Source: an uncultured Oscillospiraceae bacterium (GTDB taxonomy: Bacteria; Bacillota; Clostridia; Oscillospirales; Oscillospiraceae). Taken from it: DNA of 18,186 nt. How positions within the stretch are numbered: the stretch's first letter is position 1; each line of letters opens with the position of its first letter. Made by a program: the position numbers and the translations under genes. The notes under the pieces were generated by a model. That model was not told where the DNA came from, ran no database searches, and worked only from the letters and a program-made list of their open reading frames with translations. The stretch spans positions 1 to 18,186 of the forward strand of contig CAKTEB010000048.1 of assembly GCA_934546685.1 (NCBI GenBank). Reading direction: 5' to 3'. This document shows, piece by piece, positions 1-7,143 of this stretch.

Positions 1-1673
1 GAGGTGGTCCGCATAATGGAGGTATCCTCGCCCAGGGGGTTCAGGATCCGGATGGGCTTCCGCAGGGGGCTGTCCTGGGGAATGCGGATCAGGTCGAACA
101 TGGAAGGGCTGCCGAAGGAATAGGTGAGGATCTCACTGTAGCCCATGCTGCGGCAGACCAGCCCGGCCTGATTTTTGAGCTTCTGCTCAGGGGTATAGCC
201 GCCCTTGGCAGCCGCGCCCTTGAAGGTGGTAACAGGGATGTTGTTGTAGCCGTACATCCGGGCCACTTCCTCGGCCACGTCGGCCATATAGTGGATGTCG
301 GTACGCCAGGTGGGAACGTGGAGCTGATCGCCCTCCACGGTGAAGCCCAGACGGCCCAGATACATGACCATGTCCTCGCGGCTGAGATCCGTGCCCAGGT
401 GGCGGTTGATCTTTTCGGGCTCAAAGGCCACGGTAACAGGATCGGGCACATAGTTCAGCACATCGATGACGCCGTCCATGACATCACCGGCGCCCAGCTG
501 CTCCACCAGCTCGCAGGCCCGCTGAATGGCGGGATAGGTGTCCAGGGGGTTCAGGCCCTTCTCGTACTTGGTGGAGGCATCGGTGCGCATGCCCAGGGCA
601 TTGGCGGTCTGGCGGATGCAGGTGCCGTCGAAGTTGGCGCTTTCGAAGACCACGGTGGTGGTGTCGTCCATGATCTCGGAGTTCAGGCCGCCCATGATAC
701 CGGCCAGACCGATGGCCTTGTCGTTGTCGGCGATGACCAGCATTTTGTCAGTGAGGGTATGGGGCTGCTCGTCCAGGGTGGTGAGCTGCTCGCCGTTCTT
801 GGCCCGGCGGACTACGATCTTGCCGCTGCCCACATAGCGATAGTCGAAGGCGTGCATGGGCTGGCCGTACTCCAGCATCACATAGTTGGTAATGTCCACG
901 ATGTTGTTGATGGGCCGTACGCCCAGGGCATGGAGCCGCTGACGGAGCCAGCGGGGAGAGGGGCCAATCTTCACGTTGGTGATCATCCGGGAGGTGTAGC
1001 GGTTGCAGAGATCCGGGGCCTCGACCTCTACCTCCAGTTTGTCAAAGATGCTGCCGGCATCGGAGCCCTTGACCACCGGCTCGTGGAGGTTAAAGGGCTG
1101 GTTAAAGGTGGCTGCGGCCTCCCTGGCGATGCCGATGATGGAATAGCAGTCGGGGCGGTTGTTGGTGATCTCAAATTCCACCACGGAATCGTCGGTGCCA
1201 ATGAGGGTATTGATATCCTGGCCCACGCAGGCGTCGGGCTCCTCAATAATAAAGATACCGTCCTCAATGGCATAGGGGAAATCGTTGACGGAAAGGCCCA
1301 GCTCCTTGAGAGAGCAGAGCATACCGTTGGACATCTCGCCCCGGAGCTTGCCCTTGGTGATGTGTACGCCGCCGGGGAGATAGGAGTTGTGCTTGGCCAC
1401 GGGCACCAGGTCGCCCTGCTTCACGTTCTGGGCGCCGGTGACGATCTGGACAGGCTCTGCCTCGCCCACATCCACCTGGCAGATCCACATATGGTCGGAA
1501 TTCTGGTGGCGGACGATTTCCAGAACCTTGCCCACCACAACGTTTTTGATCTCAGCGGAGAGCACCTCGGTGGTCTCGACCTTGGTGCCGGACATGGTCA
1601 TGGCAGCGTCGAACTCGTGATCGCTGACATCGACCTTTACATAATCATTCAGCCATTTTCTCGAAATATTCAT
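1..1673 (-). CDS. pheT: Phenylalanine--tRNA ligase beta subunit, partial (C-terminal part beyond left edge)
   Basis: Beta subunit of the cytoplasmic (alpha-beta)2 phenylalanyl-tRNA synthetase, which charges tRNA-Phe. About 557 codons are visible; the family is usually near 800, so the core end and the C-terminal anticodon-binding domain lie outside the window. The protein begins MNISRKWLNDYVKVDVSDHE. An EMAP/OB-type tRNA-binding domain follows at about residues 40-150 (IVTGAQNV, GVHITKGKLRGEMSNGMLCS). Next comes the NNRPDCYSIIGIAREAA signature near 170, the B3/B4 editing region (about 210-390) and a B5-like segment (VAFEPEKINRHLGTDLS). The start at 1673 is preceded by GGAGTGGAG. The gap to the pheS stop is 22 nt, so both are co-transcribed from the T-box leader. 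No frameshift or stop is seen. The identification is secure; the domain boundaries are approximate. Confidence 0.96.
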   Translation of the reverse strand, partial: MNISRKWLNDYVKVDVSDHEFDAAMTMSGTKVETTEVLSAEIKNVVVGKVLEIVRHQNSDHMWICQVDVGEAEPVQIVTGAQNVKQGDLVPVAKHNSYLPGGVHITKGKLRGEMSNGMLCSLKELGLSVNDFPYAIEDGIFIIEEPDACVGQDINTLIGTDDSVVEFEITNNRPDCYSIIGIAREAAATFNQPFNLHEPVVKGSDAGSIFDKLEVEVEAPDLCNRYTSRMITNVKIGPSPRWLRQRLHALGVRPINNIVDITNYVMLEYGQPMHAFDYRYVGSGKIVVRRAKNGEQLTTLDEQPHTLTDKMLVIADNDKAIGLAGIMGGLNSEIMDDTTTVVFESANFDGTCIRQTANALGMRTDASTKYEKGLNPLDTYPAIQRACELVEQLGAGDVMDGVIDVLNYVPDPVTVAFEPEKINRHLGTDLSREDMVMYLGRLGFTVEGDQLHVPTWRTDIHYMADVAEEVARMYGYNNIPVTTFKGAAAKGGYTPEQKLKNQAGLVCRSMGYSEILTYSFGSPSMFDLIRIPQDSPLRKPIRILNPLGEDTSIMRTT

Positions 1674-1695
1674 TGTATATTCTCCACTCCTCTCA

Positions 1696-2739
1696 TCAGA
1701 ACTGGCTCAGGAACCGCACGTCGTTCTCGAAAATCAGACGCAGGTCGTTGATGGCAAAGCGGTTCATGGTCATGCGCTCTACGCCGCAGCCAAAGGCAAA
1801 GCCGGAATACTCCTCGGGATCGATGCCGCAGCCGGCGAGCACCTTGGGGTGTACCATACCGGCGCCCAGCAGCTCGATCCAGCCCTCGCCGTGGCAGGTG
1901 GGGCAGGTGTGGCCCTCTACCTCGCCGGTGCCGTGGCATTTGAAGCACTGGACGTCCATCTCGCAGGAGGGCTCAGTGAAGGGGAAGTGATGGGGACGGA
2001 ACCGGGTGACGCAGTCCTCGCCGTAGAGCAGCTTGCCCATCTGGATCAGACTGCCCTTCAGGTCGGCCATGGTGATGCCCTTGTCGATGACCAGCCCCTC
2101 CATCTGATGGAACATGGGGCTGTGGGTGGCGTCCACCTCGTCCTTCCGGTAGACCCGGCCGGGGGAGATGATGCGGATGGGGGGCTTGCGGGTCTCCATG
2201 ACGCGGATCTGCATGGGGGAGGTCTGGGTACGCAGGAGCACAGAGTCATCCTCGGTGGTATAGAAGGTATCCTGACGGTCCCGGGCGGGGTGACCGGCGG
2301 GAGTGTTGAGCTTGGTGAAGTTGTAGCTCTCCAGCTCCACCTCGGGGCCCTCTACCACGTCGAAGCCCATGCCGATGAAGATCTCCTTCATCTCGTCCAG
2401 TACAATGCTCATGGGATGCTTGTGACCCAGGGGGATGTCCTTGGCGGGCATGGTCACGTCCACGGCCTCGGCCTGGAGCTTATGGTCCAGAGCGGCGGCG
2501 GCCAGGGAGGCCTTTTTCTTCTCCAGGGACTCCTCAATGGCGGCGCGGACCTGGTTGGCTTTCTGACCCATCACCGGACGCTCCTCCGGGGACAAGGAGC
2601 CCATCTTCTTCAGAAGACCGGTGAGCTCGCCCTTCTTGCCCAGGAAACGGACCCGGAGATTTTCCAGCTCCGCGGACTCCTTTGCATCCTCCAGAGCGGC
2701 CAGGGCCATTTTTTCAATGTTTTCCAGCTGCTGTTTCAT
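1696..2739 (-). CDS. pheS: Phenylalanine--tRNA ligase alpha subunit
   Basis: Catalytic alpha subunit (347 aa, normal length) of phenylalanyl-tRNA synthetase; it activates Phe and transfers it to tRNA-Phe together with PheT. An N-terminal coiled coil (about 1-90) carries the tRNA-binding arm. The class II catalytic core follows, with motif 2 around ISPGRVYRKDEVDATHSP (191-208) and HQMEGLVID, the FPFTEPS strand (253-259), and the C-terminal motif 3 region SGFAFGCGVERM ending in RFLSQF. A Cys-rich loop in the core has two CxxCHGxG units (C265, C268, C279, C282). Firmicutes PheS proteins have a shorter version of this loop, so it is probably a structural zinc site. The ATG at 2739 follows AAGGAG with good spacing. 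It is the first gene after the T-box leader and is followed by pheT. Confidence 0.98.
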   Translation of the reverse strand: MKQQLENIEKMALAALEDAKESAELENLRVRFLGKKGELTGLLKKMGSLSPEERPVMGQKANQVRAAIEESLEKKKASLAAAALDHKLQAEAVDVTMPAKDIPLGHKHPMSIVLDEMKEIFIGMGFDVVEGPEVELESYNFTKLNTPAGHPARDRQDTFYTTEDDSVLLRTQTSPMQIRVMETRKPPIRIISPGRVYRKDEVDATHSPMFHQMEGLVIDKGITMADLKGSLIQMGKLLYGEDCVTRFRPHHFPFTEPSCEMDVQCFKCHGTGEVEGHTCPTCHGEGWIELLGAGMVHPKVLAGCGIDPEEYSGFAFGCGVERMTMNRFAINDLRLIFENDVRFLSQF

Positions 2740-2787
2740 GTTGCAATACTCCTTATCGTATTTTTTTCACATAGGGGGCGGCGGGCA

Positions 2788-2824
2788 TAAAAAATCGCCC
2801 TCCGTCCAAAGGGGACGAAAGACG
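2788..2824 (-). terminator. Intrinsic terminator of the T-box leader
   Basis: Read on the minus strand, CGTCTTTCGTCC pairs over 12 bp (with G-U pairs) with GGACGGAGGGCG, separated by a CCTTT loop and followed by a run of six T. It lies 13 nt downstream of the T-box core, and the CCCC of its 5' arm can instead pair with GGG of the T-box, as expected for the competing antiterminator. Confidence 0.9.
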
Positions 2825-3032
2825 CATCTTCCGCGGTACCACCCGCAATTCGCCTCAAGCAAGGCGCACTCTTCATGGATAACGGCACAACCCGGCCTGT
2901 CCTACTAAAAAATGTTCAGACGGCAGCTCACGGGGGAATGCCCAGGATCCCATGCAGGCGGCTTCCAGCGCCCCGCCCTCTCTGAAGCATGCTGCGGATA
3001 TAGGACGACCCGATCATCGCATATCAAATATC
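2788..3032 (-). promoter_or_regulatory. T-box riboswitch (tRNA-Phe sensing) of the pheST operon
   Basis: The leader RNA reads uncharged tRNA-Phe and controls pheST by antitermination. The T-box core GGGTGGTACCGCGG (complement of 2831-2844) is exact. Stem I is closed by GUCCUA (3001-3006) pairing with UAGGAC (2899-2904) and contains the AGAGAG motif. The specifier loop reads GCAUUCCCCCGUGAGC, giving UUC (complement of 2936-2938), a Phe codon, which agrees with the genes controlled. The element ends in the intrinsic terminator at 2788-2824. The 5' end is placed from the promoter at 3039-3067, so it is approximate. Confidence 0.93.
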
Positions 3033-3038
3033 TTCCCA

Positions 3039-3067
3039 ATCATAACATAGAATTTCCTCGGTTGCAA
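3039..3067 (-). promoter_or_regulatory. Sigma-A promoter of the pheST leader
   Basis: TTGCAA (3067-3062), a 17-nt spacer and TATGAT (3044-3039) with an extended -10 TG. It places the RNA start near 3032, just upstream of T-box stem I. Confidence 0.75.
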
Positions 3068-3099
3068 GGGCAAATCCGGTAGAAACTCCGTCAAAACTT

Positions 3100-3113
3100 C
3101 ACAATATTTTGTG
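3100..3113. promoter_or_regulatory. AT-rich dyad, possible operator between divergent promoters
   Basis: CACAATATTTTGTG is a near-perfect inverted repeat (CACAA...TTGTG) between the pheST and DUF6106-operon promoters, 9 bp upstream of the latter's -35. It differs at only two of 14 positions from the first NrdR-like box before nrdD. No partner box is found 30 bp either side, so regulator and function are unknown. Confidence 0.3.
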
Positions 3114-3121
3114 GTTTCCAC

Positions 3122-3150
3122 TTGCGGCTTTTGTGAATCCGGATTATAAT
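3122..3150 (+). promoter_or_regulatory. Sigma-A promoter of the DUF6106-nnr-lipoprotein-alr operon
   Basis: TTGCGG (3122-3127), a 17-nt spacer and a perfect TATAAT (3145-3150). The start site would be near 3157, about 60 nt before the preferred start codon. It lies inside the longest possible reading frame (opening at 3109), which supports the internal ATG at 3217. Confidence 0.8.
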
Positions 3151-3216
3151 ACCCTACAGAAACGGGGGCTGACCTGTGGGTACGCCTTCCAAAAAACTGC
3201 TGATTTGGGGGATACC

Positions 3217-3741
3217 ATGACTAATTATGATGATACCTTTGTGGAAGAGCTGGTGGTTCGCCGGAACTCCCTGAAAAATCTCCTGCTGGAGGTGCTGATC
3301 GTGGCGGCTGCGGTGGCGCTGGCAGCTGCGGTGTGGCTGTTTTTAAGCCCTATTTTCCCGGCTATGCTGGTGATATTGGTGTTTGGGGCGTACCTTGGCA
3401 TCAAGTTCCAGGGCGTGGAGTATGAATATTCCTTCACCAACGGCGACCTGGACGTGGACAAGATCATGGCCAAGCGGAAGCGCAAGCGCCTGGTGGAGAT
3501 CAACCAGAAGCAGATTCAGGTGATGGCGCCCTACACCGCAGAATATGAGAGCGTGACCAAGGACTACTCCGTATCCCAGGTCATCGACGCCTCCTCCTCG
3601 AAGAACGCCGCTGGCCGCTGGTTCCTGATCTATGAGGATCAGGAGGGGAAATATGTATTCCTGGTGCTCCAGCCCTCCAAGCGGTTCCGGGAGGCCATGC
3701 GGAAATACATCCGCTCTAGAATGAAGGGGATGGACGCATGA
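3217..3741 (+). CDS. DUF6106-like two-helix membrane protein
   Basis: A 174-aa protein of unknown function, recalled as resembling the Clostridia DUF6106 family. It has a short acidic N-terminus, two closely spaced hydrophobic helices (about 22-40 and 43-62), then a soluble mixed domain with a basic patch KRKRKR near 86-91 and an Arg/Lys-rich C-terminus (KRFREAMRKYIRSRMK). The helical hairpin would leave the soluble domain in the cytoplasm. The ATG at 3217 is preferred over the frame opening at 3109 because the promoter -10 lies between them and GGGGG sits five bases upstream of the ATG. Its stop overlaps the nnr start by 4 bp, so translation is probably coupled. It sits where acpS often stands in related operons, but shows no AcpS similarity. 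Confidence 0.8.
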   Translation: MTNYDDTFVEELVVRRNSLKNLLLEVLIVAAAVALAAAVWLFLSPIFPAMLVILVFGAYLGIKFQGVEYEYSFTNGDLDVDKIMAKRKRKRLVEINQKQIQVMAPYTAEYESVTKDYSVSQVIDASSSKNAAGRWFLIYEDQEGKYVFLVLQPSKRFREAMRKYIRSRMKGMDA

Positions 3742-5252
3742 AATTCGGTGGAGGTGCCGCCATGCGGGAGATGGACCAGTACACCATAAAGACGCTGGGC
3801 GTTCCATCGGAGGAGCTGATGCTCCGGGCGGCTCGGGGCCTTGCGGATCAGGCGGAGCATATGCTGCCTCCTAAAGGAACGGCGCTGATTCTCTGCGGCA
3901 GCGGCAACAACGGCGGCGACGGCATTGCCGCGGGAAAATTCCTGCTGGAGGACGGATATTCCGTCCGCTGTCTGATGGCGGGCTCCCGGGAAAAAATGAC
4001 CCCGGACAGCAGGGCTATGCAGACGCTGATGGAGCAGCAGGGGGGGACATTGGAGGACGGCAGCGCACAGGCGGTTTCCCAGCTGCTGCCTGGCGCGGAT
4101 CTTGTGATCGACGCGCTGTTCGGCACCGGCCTGGGCCGGGAGATCACCGGGAAGTATCGGGAGATCATTGAACTGGTAAACGCCGCGGAGGTCCCGGTGC
4201 TGGCCTGCGATCTTGCAAGCGGCATTTCCGCGGATACCGGTGAGGTTTTGGGCTGCGCCATGAAGGCCGAAGCCACCGTGACCTTCAATCTGCCCAAGAC
4301 CGGCCAGCTGCTGCCTCCGGGCACAGAATACACCGGGCGGCTCATCGTCCATGATATCGGCATCCCGGAGGAGGCCCAGAAGCAGGCAGTCCTGGACGGC
4401 GAATACGTCACCGGTGACATGGTAAAGAATTGGCTTCCGAAGTCTGCGCTGGAGAGTCACAAAGGGGACTATGGAAAGCTGCTGCTGCTCTGCGGATCCA
4501 GAGGCTTCACCGGCGCGGCGGCCCTTTCAACTATGGCGGCTCTGCGGGCCGGGGCGGGTCTCGTATATCTGGGTGTGCCGGAGGCGGTCTATCCCATTCT
4601 GGCGGCAAAGCTGGAGGAGCCGGTTGTATTCCCGCTGCCCAGCAACGGAAACGGGCGCTTCGGGGCTTTTGCGGCCCAGGAGATGCCGGAGCGGCTACGG
4701 GACAAGACCGCCTGCCTCATCGGCCCAGGCATTGGCCGGTGCCGGGATACCGAGGATCTGGTGGACGCGGTGCTGGAGACGGCGGAATGTCCGGTGGTGC
4801 TGGATGCCGACGGCATAAATGTCCTGTCCGGGCATATAGATAGATTGGACAGGGCCAAGGCCCCTCTGGTGCTCACGCCCCATGAGGGGGAGTTCCTGCG
4901 GATGGGCGGAGATCTATCCCAGGGCCGCATTGCAGGGGCCAGAGCCATGGCGGAGAAGACCGGGGCGGTGATCGTATTAAAGGGTTACCGCACCGTTACC
5001 GCCGCCCCGGACGGAAGGATCTTTCTCAACTCCACCGGCAACCCGGGTATGGCCACCGGCGGCAGCGGAGACGTGCTTTCCGGCATTCTCACCTGCCTGC
5101 TGGGCCAGGGCATGGAGCCCTGCCGGGCGGCTGCCGCAGCCGTGTATCTCCACGGAGCAGCAGGAGACCGGGCCAGGGACAAGCTGGGGATCCGGAGTAT
5201 GCTTCCCACGGATATGATCGGGGCCCTGTCCGAAGTATTTCTGGGGCTCTGA
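3738..5252 (+). CDS. nnr: Bifunctional NAD(P)H-hydrate epimerase / ADP-dependent (S)-NAD(P)H-hydrate dehydratase
   Basis: Metabolite-repair enzyme: the N-terminal half interconverts the R and S hydrates of damaged NAD(P)H, and the C-terminal half dehydrates the S form using ADP. At 504 aa it has full fusion length. The epimerase (YjeF_N) domain spans about 1-215 with NNGGDG (57-62), DALFGTGL (125-132) and ACDLASGISADTGE (156-169). The dehydratase, ribokinase-like, spans about 225-504 with HKGDYGK (241-247), GPGIGR (329-334), DADG (356-359), TPHEGEF (380-386) and the nucleotide-binding GNPGMATGGSGD (434-445). All key motifs look intact. The ATG overlaps the upstream stop (ATGA). It lies in the common Firmicutes neighbourhood nnr-lipoprotein-alr. 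Confidence 0.95.
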   Translation: MKFGGGAAMREMDQYTIKTLGVPSEELMLRAARGLADQAEHMLPPKGTALILCGSGNNGGDGIAAGKFLLEDGYSVRCLMAGSREKMTPDSRAMQTLMEQQGGTLEDGSAQAVSQLLPGADLVIDALFGTGLGREITGKYREIIELVNAAEVPVLACDLASGISADTGEVLGCAMKAEATVTFNLPKTGQLLPPGTEYTGRLIVHDIGIPEEAQKQAVLDGEYVTGDMVKNWLPKSALESHKGDYGKLLLLCGSRGFTGAAALSTMAALRAGAGLVYLGVPEAVYPILAAKLEEPVVFPLPSNGNGRFGAFAAQEMPERLRDKTACLIGPGIGRCRDTEDLVDAVLETAECPVVLDADGINVLSGHIDRLDRAKAPLVLTPHEGEFLRMGGDLSQGRIAGARAMAEKTGAVIVLKGYRTVTAAPDGRIFLNSTGNPGMATGGSGDVLSGILTCLLGQGMEPCRAAAAAVYLHGAAGDRARDKLGIRSMLPTDMIGALSEVFLGL

Positions 5253-5266
5253 TTTTGGACAGCACC

Positions 5267-5295
5267 GCGCAAATACGCCTGCTGACAATTTGCGC
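5267..5295. repeat. Inverted repeat in the nnr-lipoprotein gap
   Basis: GCGCAAAT (5267-5274) and ATTTGCGC (5288-5295) are perfect 8-bp arms around a 13-nt loop, 14 nt after the nnr stop. No T run follows, so it is not a typical terminator. It could be an mRNA-stabilising or processing hairpin inside the operon. Confidence 0.5.
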
Positions 5296-5338
5296 AGTAT
5301 TGCCCTAGCTGGCCCTGAAGAATTGGGAGGAAAAGAAT

Positions 5339-5953
5339 GTGCGGCGAATGCTGGCCGTACCAATGCTGATGCTGCTCCTGCTGAGCGCCTGCGGAGCAGA
5401 TCCATCAACGGCGCAGACACCGGTAGGCTTTCGGACGAGCCTCAATGAGGCCCAGGGCTGCCGGTATGAGCTATCCCTGCGGGGCGACTATGGGGACTAT
5501 GCCCGGGAGTTTTGCCTGGACTGCACCTATACCCCCGAAAGGGCGAATTTTACGGTCCTGGAGCCGGAGGAGGCTGCGGGCATTGCCGCTGAGGTTTCGG
5601 GAGATGGGGCAAAGGTGTCCTATGATACCACGATCCTGGCGGTGGAGGAGTTTGAAAGCCGCAGGCTGTCGCCCATGGCGGCCCCCTGGCTCCTGGGACA
5701 GGCCTGGCAGAAGGGCTACATCGCCTCGGTGGCTGCGGAGAGTGGACAGGAGACCGTAGCCTACACCCTGGGCTATGGCGGCAGTACCCTGAGTGTCACT
5801 ACAACCTTTGATCAGGGACTGCCGGTGCGCGGCGAAATTTCCGATGGGGAGAATATCTTGATCTCCTGTGAGATCCAAAACTTTTCCCTGGACAAGAAAG
5901 AAGCAGATCAAAATGAAGATGTTGAAACGAACCTGGGCGGAGATCGATCTTGA
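5339..5953 (+). CDS. LolA-like lipoprotein upstream of alr (YdcC/GerS-type position)
   Basis: A 204-aa predicted lipoprotein with an N-terminal signal and lipobox LSAC (Cys18), so it is expected to be lipid-anchored outside the membrane. The mature part is beta-rich (alternating strands such as EFCLDCTYTPERANFTVLEP, STLSVTTTFDQGLP, NILISCEIQNFSL), in keeping with a LolA/LolB-like fold. The GTG at 5339 with GGGAGG eight bases upstream is the chosen start; an in-frame ATG lies at 5348. Its last 41 nt overlap alr, and the tail after the last strand is charged and probably unstructured. By position it matches ydcC before alr in Bacillus and, from memory, gerS before alr2 in C. difficile (spore cortex modification). 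A sporulation role is inference from gene order and fold only. Confidence 0.85.
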   Translation: MRRMLAVPMLMLLLLSACGADPSTAQTPVGFRTSLNEAQGCRYELSLRGDYGDYAREFCLDCTYTPERANFTVLEPEEAAGIAAEVSGDGAKVSYDTTILAVEEFESRRLSPMAAPWLLGQAWQKGYIASVAAESGQETVAYTLGYGGSTLSVTTTFDQGLPVRGEISDGENILISCEIQNFSLDKKEADQNEDVETNLGGDRS

Positions 5954-7082
5954 CGCCCTAAGACATAACTATCAGGTGCTGACGGAAAAGCTCCCAGAGG
6001 GCTGCCGCTTCCTGGGAGTCGTCAAGGCGGACGCCTACGGCCATGGAGCTGTGCCGGTGGCCCGGGAGCTCCAGAAACTGGGGGCGGGGTATCTGGCGGT
6101 CTCCAACTATGAGGAGGCATTGCAGCTCCGGCGGGGCGAGGTGACCCTGCCCATTCTGATCCTGGGCTATACCCCTGCGGAATTCGCCAGGGATCAGGCG
6201 GCCCTGCACATCACCCAGGAGGTACACTCTCTGGAGTATGGCCGTCAGCTTTCCCGGGAATTAGCGGGCAGCGGTCTGACGCTGAACGTCCATATGAAGA
6301 TCGACACGGGCATGAGCCGCCTGGGCTTTTTTGCCTATGACCGGCCTGAGACGATCCCGGAGCTGGTGGAGCTCACAAAGCTGCCGAATCTCCATGTGGA
6401 GGGGGCCTTTATGCACTTTGCCGTGGCGGATACGGCCAGTGAAATTGACTACACCCGTATGCAGCATCAGCGCTTCCTGGAGGTGCTGGATGCCTTGAAG
6501 AAGCAGGGGGTAGAGCCGGAGATCGTCCACTGCGCCAACAGCGCCGCCGCTATCGCCTATCCGGAGTATGCCCACGACATGGTGCGCCCGGGCATCGCCA
6601 CCTATGGCCTGAGTCCCTCGGAAGAAATGCAGGGCATGGCGGATCTCCGGCCCCTGATGGAACTGAAAACCACCATTGCCGCCATCCGGCCCTTTGAGGC
6701 GGGGATCACCGTCAGCTATGGCCGGACGTATAAGACCCCCGGCCCCAGGATCATTGCCGTGTGCCCCATCGGCTACGCCGACGGTCTCCAGCGGCGGCTC
6801 AGCGGGAATCTCCATTTTCTGCTCCACGGAAAAAAGATCCCGGTGGTGGGCCGGATCTGCATGGACATGTGCATGGTGGATATCACCGATGTGCCGGAGG
6901 CCCAGGTGGGCGATACGGTCACTGTGGTGGGCCGGGACGGCCCGGAGAAGATCACTTGGGACGACTGGGCTTCTCAGCTGGGCACCATCTCCTATGAGCT
7001 GGTGTGCGATATCAACAAGCGGGTGCCCCGGCTGTATCTTAAAAATGGGGAAGCAGTGGATACGCTCCAGTACATTGTATAG
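5913..7082 (+). CDS. alr: Alanine racemase
   Basis: PLP-dependent racemase that makes D-alanine for peptidoglycan (389 aa, normal length). The N-terminal TIM barrel carries VVKADAYGHG with the PLP Lys38. MKIDTGMSRLG and a HCANSAA segment follow, and the C-terminal beta domain has the second catalytic residue Tyr269 (VSYGRTY) and CMDMCMVDIT. The ATG at 5913 (or 5919) is preferred because MKRTWAEIDLDAL-type N-termini are normal; the longer frame from 5868 adds residues from inside the lipoprotein gene. The ribosome-binding site is weak (AGAAAGAAG), and the gene overlaps the lipoprotein by 41 nt, suggesting coupling. It is the last gene before a strong hairpin; the usual downstream ndoA/mazF toxin gene is absent. 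Confidence 0.97.
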   Translation: MKMLKRTWAEIDLDALRHNYQVLTEKLPEGCRFLGVVKADAYGHGAVPVARELQKLGAGYLAVSNYEEALQLRRGEVTLPILILGYTPAEFARDQAALHITQEVHSLEYGRQLSRELAGSGLTLNVHMKIDTGMSRLGFFAYDRPETIPELVELTKLPNLHVEGAFMHFAVADTASEIDYTRMQHQRFLEVLDALKKQGVEPEIVHCANSAAAIAYPEYAHDMVRPGIATYGLSPSEEMQGMADLRPLMELKTTIAAIRPFEAGITVSYGRTYKTPGPRIIAVCPIGYADGLQRRLSGNLHFLLHGKKIPVVGRICMDMCMVDITDVPEAQVGDTVTVVGRDGPEKITWDDWASQLGTISYELVCDINKRVPRLYLKNGEAVDTLQYIV

Positions 7083-7095
7083 CCGAAACAAAGCA

Positions 7096-7130
7096 GCGCC
7101 CCGGCGGAGCCATAAGCTCTGCCGGGGCGC
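7096..7130. terminator. Hairpin terminator between alr and the convergent membrane-protein gene
   Basis: GCGCCCCGGCGGAGC pairs with GCTCTGCCGGGGCGC over 15 bp (one G-T) around a CATAA loop. On the plus strand TTGGCTTTAT follows; on the minus strand TGCTTTGTTT follows. Neither T run is strong, but the stem is very stable, and its place between converging genes suggests bidirectional use. Confidence 0.75.
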
Positions 7131-7143
7131 TTGGCTTTATGTA

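Noticed and set aside
291..1751. 486-codon open frame antisense to pheT
   Set aside because: Same codon-bias artefact opposite a certain gene; no motif or start signal.
1849..2790. 313-codon open frame antisense to pheS
   Set aside because: Shadow of pheS and of the T-box leader; low-complexity Gly/Leu/His content.
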